64,000 nucleotides of DNA. It comes from Trichoplusia ni (taxonomy: Eukaryota > Arthropoda > Insecta > Lepidoptera > Noctuidae). The DNA lies in contig NC_039492.1 of the NCBI RefSeq assembly GCF_003590095.1, positions 2,108,001 through 2,172,000 on the forward strand, read 5' to 3'. The translations under genes and the position numbers were made by a program. This document shows, piece after piece, positions 58,347-64,000 of this stretch. The notes beneath the pieces are model-generated. The model made no database searches. It had not been told where the DNA came from and saw only the letters and a list, made by a program, of their open reading frames with translations. Each line of letters starts with the position of its first letter. Within the stretch, counting starts at the first letter, position 1.

Positions 58347-58574
58347 TCTATACTATTACTAATATATAAAGCTGAAGAGTTTGTTTGTTTGTTTAAACGC
58401 GCTAATCTCAGGAACTACTGCTTCGAATTGAAAAATCATTTTGTTATGAATAGACCATTTATCAAGGAACGCTATAGGCTAACTAACATCACGCTGCGAC
58501 TAATAGGAGCGAAGATACAATAGAAAATGTGAAAAAATTCTAACCACGTGGACGAAGTCACGGGCAACAGCTAG
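58347..58574 (+). mobile_element. Lep1-type Helitron-like element, full length
   Basis: TC start after A (58346), TACTAATATATAAAGCTGAA, GCGCTAATCTCAGGAACTAC, CATCACGCTGCGACTAATAG, CACGTGGACGAAGTCACGGG, CAACAGCTAG, then T. About 228 bp and one of the least diverged copies in the window. Confidence 0.85.
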
Positions 58575-58852
58575 TCTTAGATAAATGCTTTTTTGAAGAA
58601 AATTAACAATGCTTGGTTTCACAAAAGACAGCTTTGGCCTTTTGTAGAATTCAAGTTAATCCCTTTGCATTTCGAATATCTGGTTTATTAGATTCTTTTT
58701 TACATAGCTAAAAATATGTTATAAAGTTATGACACCTATAAACCATACCTACATAAAGCAAGTAGCAATTTAGTATTGACTACCAATGACGCTGTATTGT
58801 TTTATTTTTATTTGGGACATAATTATACATCTTATCTGTAGCTTAAATAACA

Positions 58853-59248
58853 ACGACATAAATATTTATCATCATTGGCCTAGCCTTTTCCCAACTATGT
58901 TGGGGTCGGCTACCAGTCCAACCGGTTTCAGCTAAGTGCCAGTGTTTTACAAGGAGCGACTGCCTATCTGACCTCCTCAACCCAGTTACCTGGGCAACAC
59001 GATACCCCTTGGTTAGACTGGCTGTCAGACTTTTTCAAGCTTCTGACTACCTGTAACGACTGTCAAAGATGTAGGAATAATAGCCGGGACCCACAATTTA
59101 ACGTGCCTTCCGAAACACGGAGGAACTCGTTATGACAAAGATGGTCACCCATCTACGGACCAACCGCGTCAAGCATAGCTTAACCTGTGATCGAATCACT
59201 TACGCAGTTATAGCTTAGCCACGAGCTCCTCACGACATAAATATTTAT
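58853..59248 (-). mobile_element. SINE with 5S rRNA-like promoter and exact 17-bp target-site duplication
   Basis: ACGACATAAATATTTAT occurs exactly at 58853-58869 and 59232-59248 and encloses a 362-bp element read on the minus strand. The head begins GAGGAGCTCGTGGCTAAGC. It contains CGATCACAGGTTAAGC, GACGCGGTTGGTCCG and TAGATGGGTGACC (plus 59143-59200). These line up in order and spacing with the 5S rRNA internal control region (A box through C box). A tRNA-type A box (TGGCTAAGC) lies just upstream. The body includes TCCGTGTTTCGGAAGGCACG, CAGATAGGCAGTCGCTCCTT, CCGACCCCAACATAGTTGGG and a 3' end CCAATGATG. The body is a repeat I recognise from Lepidoptera. The element has no coding capacity and would depend on LINE enzymes. 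Confidence 0.88.
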
Positions 59249-61920
59249 ATTCAAATTTAAAAGATAAATCGATTTCGAGTGAAAGCAGATGGCTTTTTTC
59301 TGAAAGCCTTGTGTTGCTTTAGATAATACATGATTTGATAGGTATAGTTTTATGATGCATTCAAGTTTATGCCGTATTTGAAGGGCTGTATATTTTTTAT
59401 GGTATTTATCAGAATAAGTCGCCATTTTCTTTGTTTATATGGAGACTAAAATGTGTTTTGATTATGTTGTGAGTGCTGCAAATACAGTCCAGTTTAATTT
59501 GAAATTATGTCAATTTGAACGCATACATTTTAATTCTATACATAATTTCTTAGCTCGGATTTTTTTCTTAATAATTTGCTATTAATAGAAAACTGTTTTG
59601 CAATCATCTGATCATCAGTATAGGCACACAAAGAAAACATACCTACATACAGGCCTTGCTGTTTATGTTTATTGATTCTTAAAATCATTTATCTTCTGAG
59701 CTGTTAACGCATATTATTTTGCCTTTTCAAGTGATATCTAAGCATTGATAGCCGATTTTAGATTCCTTTATTTAAAATCCAATTATTTTCATTAATGATT
59801 TTTTTCACGAATATCTTAGCATTGTTAAAGTATAACAAGTAGAAAGCAACTAAAGAAAACAGTAAATTAAAGCAAAAGCAAAAAAAATACACAAACTCAT
59901 CACCCAAAAATTTTCATTTTTCCAAAGTGGAAACCCTAAAGCCTAACCACACTTGGATATGAATAAAATCGATATGTAGAGTTTCGTAAGGCCCGTATAT
60001 AAACGATAACGACCTAGCCCGACTATTACCGTGTATATCTGAAGCGTACACACGTAGAACGGAATGCATTTCTTTAAGAATATTGCTTTTTAAGAACAAT
60101 AACTTATGGAATGAAAGAAGGTTTCATATTGAGGCCTATACTTATAACTGTTTGCTGATATATCGGTGTTTTTTGTAATGAAGAGGATGTTTTCGAAATG
60201 TTATCGTGCCAGTAATCAAATGTTGGCCAAGATAGATCATTGAATAAATAAAACCAAAAATATATTCGTGCAACAATCCTGAAACATATCTAGGAAAATA
60301 CCGGTCTTGTGCAAGTCGGAGTCGGGATACTGAGGTTTTGCGAAATAATGGAAACTTCTCAATATCCTGGCAGCAACAGACGTTGCTTAGCTTCGATTTT
60401 TAATTTTTTACCGTTTTTTATAGCAGTTACGGAAATACATCATCTGTCTAGCTGTGACGGTTCGTGAGTATAGTCAATTGTCGGCGGACTGGTTAAACAG
60501 TAGAACTCTCAATAATAGTGGGCACAAAGGGAAATTCGTATATTCCCATTTGATGATATTATTTATATTTTAAATAACGTATTTATAACAACAATAATTC
60601 CAGTTGTAAAAACGTAGACGTATTATGAATATGCAAATTAATATTTGTAATTTAAACCAAGCCTCTAAATCAAAATTCAAATACATCATACAAAACATCA
60701 TATTTGTTACGGAAACTACAAATTACTTTAAATTTGACTTCAAACTGGCAGATTTAGTTTTCTTCCTTTATGATACGAAATAAACTTTGAAAGAGATAAA
60801 ATTTGTTTGTTCCAACTTATTTTTAAACTCGTATTACTAAGGGGATAAATCATAACAAAGTCAGACAAACTTATTCTAGAACTAGGTGAAGGTAAAAAGT
60901 TTACTGACGTAACTACGTTTTTTGTTTTTGCTGTTTTGTTTCGGAGCAAAACACAATATTAATCTCGAAATACATATTGGGTATAAAGAATCTTTAGGTC
61001 TAAACAAGATACGTGCGAAAAATCTAACCCTTCCTTTGGAGTCGGGTAAAAATGATTATAGGGTTGAAAATTCCTCATGCCACATAACATTACCTGTAAC
61101 TTTGAATGTCTGGATTATTTAGAAAACTTGTTCCTTTTGACATTTTTATTTAAATGTCCTACATTGAAAAAAAATTAAACTCATATTCATAGATTGCTAA
61201 ATCCTTTCTCAATAATACGCCACAACTTTATATTGTGTAATGATCGTTTTAGACAACTTCAACATCAAAATATAAAGTTAGTCAACCCACTTAAGTACGA
61301 ACAACGAACAAAAACAAAATTCATACAAATTTAATTTTCGAAGTACAGCAAGGACTTCATACAGTCCCCATGAGATTCCATATTCTTAAAAAGTCATATG
61401 GGTTTTCACAAGGTCGTCGGTCCATACTAACTCTCTTGGGAGCATTTTACTCGCAAACGTTCCATGCGTCGTGTTTTGTTTAATTTTACATTGAAACAAC
61501 AGTAGGTTTTTTTGTCAAAAAATATTTTTAACATAGCTGAAAAAATTGGACACAGAATTTGCGGCGACAATTCTGTCAAGCCAAAAATGCTTCATATTTT
61601 TGACAAGAAACAAAGTGAAGCTAATGAAATTTTACCGGTTAACGATAAAGTTCTGTATTCATTTTATTTTGTGGTCCAAAAAATATAACCCCTGCCATAT
61701 GAACTTAAAAAAGGATTGGATTAAATTGATTGACCAATTGCTGCCCAAAAAGGAAAACATAGCACGTTTTGTTACTTTCGTCAATAATAACTCTTATATC
61801 GTAGAGCTTTAAGTGGCTCCAACGGCTCAGCCGTTAGGTGTAGATTCGACTGCAGCCTGTATTTGTTTTAAAATATATTATATGTTGCGCTAAGAAGTGT
61901 GATTCAAGAACCACAAACAT
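59249..61920. other. AT-rich spacer
   Basis: Frames up to 88 codons (61546-61812, plus) with no recognisable motif. No repeat family identified. Confidence 0.45.
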
Positions 61921-62070
61921 TCAAGTCACATGCACAAAGACACACAAACTCATAACAAGCGTTCCTGGATGACAGAAATGCTTGTCCTACGCGGAGATTA
62001 TTAAAAAAGTGGATTTCAGTCAAAGGGTTTGGCATGGTGACCTTATGACCCTACCACTCTTTTATCCTTT
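61921..62070 (-). repeat. Degenerate tRNA-derived SINE
   Basis: TCAAGTCACATGCACAAAGA, GGATGACAGAAATGCTTGTC, CTACGCGGAGATTATT and GGTTTGGCATGGTGACC on the plus strand are the reversed body and head blocks of the 22702-22913 SINE. The B box is destroyed. Confidence 0.65.
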
Positions 62071-64000
62071 TAACACTCGTCTGAAACAATATAGTTTCAT
62101 TCGTTTCCAGGTCTCAATATTGTTTCTACATTAATTTTGTCTCTTATCTCTTCTACTGTCAAACACTATTTAACAGTTTCGCAACACCGTATGTCTTTGT
62201 TTAATTTGTATGTTTATGATCAGTTTAAGTGCGTCGTTTCCTTTATCGAGAATATAGATTTAGTGTCACATAAATAATGTAATAAATCATTTGCTATTCT
62301 ATGCTTATATGAGTATCCAATCTTATTTCTGACCAGCTGAGCCCGGGTTTTACCCGAAGTCTGTCGCTCTTGATAATTCTATCGACATCATGTTTGTCCC
62401 TAATTTTATTGATCTTGGTTCTACCGTTTATTACACGAGGTATTGACAAAACGTATTTAAGATTGAGACAAAATCAAAATCAAGACTTTTATTTCAAGTA
62501 GTTCGATTTCCAATTCCGTATGACAAATGCTGTATATTATTACATAGCTAGTCATGTGATGTAACAATTATACTGCCAAATCTAAGTCTTTTCGAATGTA
62601 TGTATGTTTAAGTAAGTAACGTTAAATTTGATACAAACGGTGTAAGGAAATAGAGATAGACAGCACACCTGAGAATTTTCAAGGGTTTGTTTTCTAAACC
62701 AACCACGTGAAAGTGTGATTTCAAAACTGTGATATCAGGTTGAGCATCATGGCGAATATTAAAACGAGAAAAAAAGAGTAAATAATATGAAGCTACGTTT
62801 GAGATAAGCTCTTTTTGGATTTTAAATCAAAGAATAGATCTAAAAGAGCTAGAAAAAAATACGTTATAAAGTTGTAGAAGCCTGTATTTATCTAAGCAAA
62901 ACCAATATCTTTCACCATACCCTTCGTAGGTAAATTCAGTCTAACCTAAAACTCCTAAAAAACCGTACCGTTTCCGAAGCGTCGCCTTTCCGGCACCGTT
63001 TACACGTCCGCATTCGTCAGGATCACTTACCTTAATGTACATTTAGCGTAATGACCTTTTTTAAACGTAGTCCGATCGTAAACCATTTCGTATAAACTGG
63101 TGGACGTATTACCTAGCTTGCATTTGCGATACGACAGCGATTCTGTATGAAACAAAGTTTTTATTTTCAATCGACATCTAGATAGCTATTGAGACGTTAA
63201 TGTAAGAATTTTAATGACTGTTAAGTACGATTAAAACATTTGTTCAGGTTAGGCTACTAAATAGTTTTCAAGGACAGCACTAGCAAAAACAGCACGCATA
63301 TTCACCCACCCTTTCCCGCTTCTTTGCTCTTGCTTTGAAGGATGAAGTGGTAGTTGTACCTCCCCTGCGGCACGCTGTCTTTCCATTTCAATTATTCTAC
63401 CAGGGATATTCCAAATTAATCGCGTTGCTTTTCCCAATTTAGTTAATACTTCTATTCATCATTAAACATTCGTTTGGGGTTCTTCAGGGTGTGGTTTAAG
63501 TCCGTTGCATGTTTGCGTTGACCTTAACTTTTATTTCGTCTAGTTAAACTTTTTAATGTATTTTGAAGAGGTCGTAGTTTGGTTTAGATGCATTTAGAGA
63601 ATAGTGGTCATTGTTTTAGTGACTGGAAGTCATTTAAATTACGGTATACCTCAACTTTAACTTTTATCTGTTATGTGAGCTTTTAGTACACATTTGGGTT
63701 AGACGAGAACATCCATAAATGGTTTTAAGACTGAAATCAAGTTTAAGATGTGGTGAATTAAGTCCCAAACGAATGGATATCGCACTAGTGCTATAAAGGC
63801 GAATGTATTTGAGTGTTTTTATATATTCCTAAACTATATATCGTCATGCGGTTTTATTTTAATATTTGTGTTTATAAAGATGCATTTTCGATTCCAACGC
63901 AGGCAAGTAGCAACGTAGCTTTTTCAAAGCTATGAGTATTTCTACCTCTGAAAAAAGATAAAGAAAAAAATTTGAGAGGAAATCTGGATTCCAAAAATTC
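62071..64000. other. Non-coding stretch to window end
   Basis: No gene recognised. A locally GC-richer block at about 63290-63390 carries a 62-codon minus-strand frame (63249-63437) of more protein-like composition than most here, but without any domain or splice context I can defend. Confidence 0.4.

Noticed and set aside
62336..62380. CAGCTGAGCCCGGGTTTTACCC as a possible reversed Helitron-like end
   Set aside because: The CTAG terminus is absent and no internal block of either family follows.
1..64000. CRISPR array, operons or prokaryotic-style gene clusters
   Set aside because: No regularly spaced direct repeats and no run of coding frames. The repeat content is that of an insect nuclear genome.

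Overview
This window looks like non-coding nuclear DNA from a moth or butterfly (Lepidoptera). It is roughly two-thirds A+T by eye. The case for Lepidoptera rests on the repeats: short Helitron-like elements that end in GCAACAGCTAGT, several tRNA-derived SINEs, 3' ends of non-LTR retrotransposons (LINEs), and a repeat that begins near GGGTTCCGTA. I found no intact protein-coding gene, no functional tRNA or rRNA gene, no CRISPR array and no prokaryotic signal. The longest open frame is 133 codons. Random sequence of this composition has a stop about every 14 codons, so a frame that long is expected about once in 64 kb. The window is most simply an intergenic stretch or part of a large intron. 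Small exons cannot be excluded without transcript data.

Layout. 1-4.0 kb is AT-rich with only small palindromes. 4.0-5.3 kb holds a GGTTCCGTA-type repeat, a SINE and a degenerate CGTAGCA tandem tract. 5.8-6.7 kb has two CpG-rich patches, the second followed by a good-looking splice donor. 8.6-9.5 kb has a Helitron-like element and the decayed C-terminal end of a LINE reverse-transcriptase protein. 12-23 kb is repeat-rich: SINEs, Helitron-like elements (one nested in another), and GGTTCCGTA-type repeats. 23-29 kb and 43.4-50.3 kb are the longest plain stretches. 29-34.4 kb has a 50-bp LINE tail with a 12-bp target-site duplication, a SINE, two GGTTCCGTA-type repeats and a chimeric Helitron-like element. 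40-43.4 kb and 50.3-59.3 kb are again repeat-rich.

The observations most worth following up are: (1) a dispersed ~50-bp imperfect palindrome built around GGCGCT...AGCGCC, in six copies plus a half copy and unlike a normal transposon; (2) a 362-bp SINE with an exact 17-bp target-site duplication and a head that resembles the 5S rRNA internal promoter; (3) a perfect 21-bp-stem hairpin at 55.85 kb; (4) two near-identical Helitron-like copies in inverted orientation 0.6 kb apart; (5) a chimeric Helitron-like element and a nested one. I found no convincing new multi-gene system. Family names rest on recalled motifs and the sequence itself, since no database search was possible.
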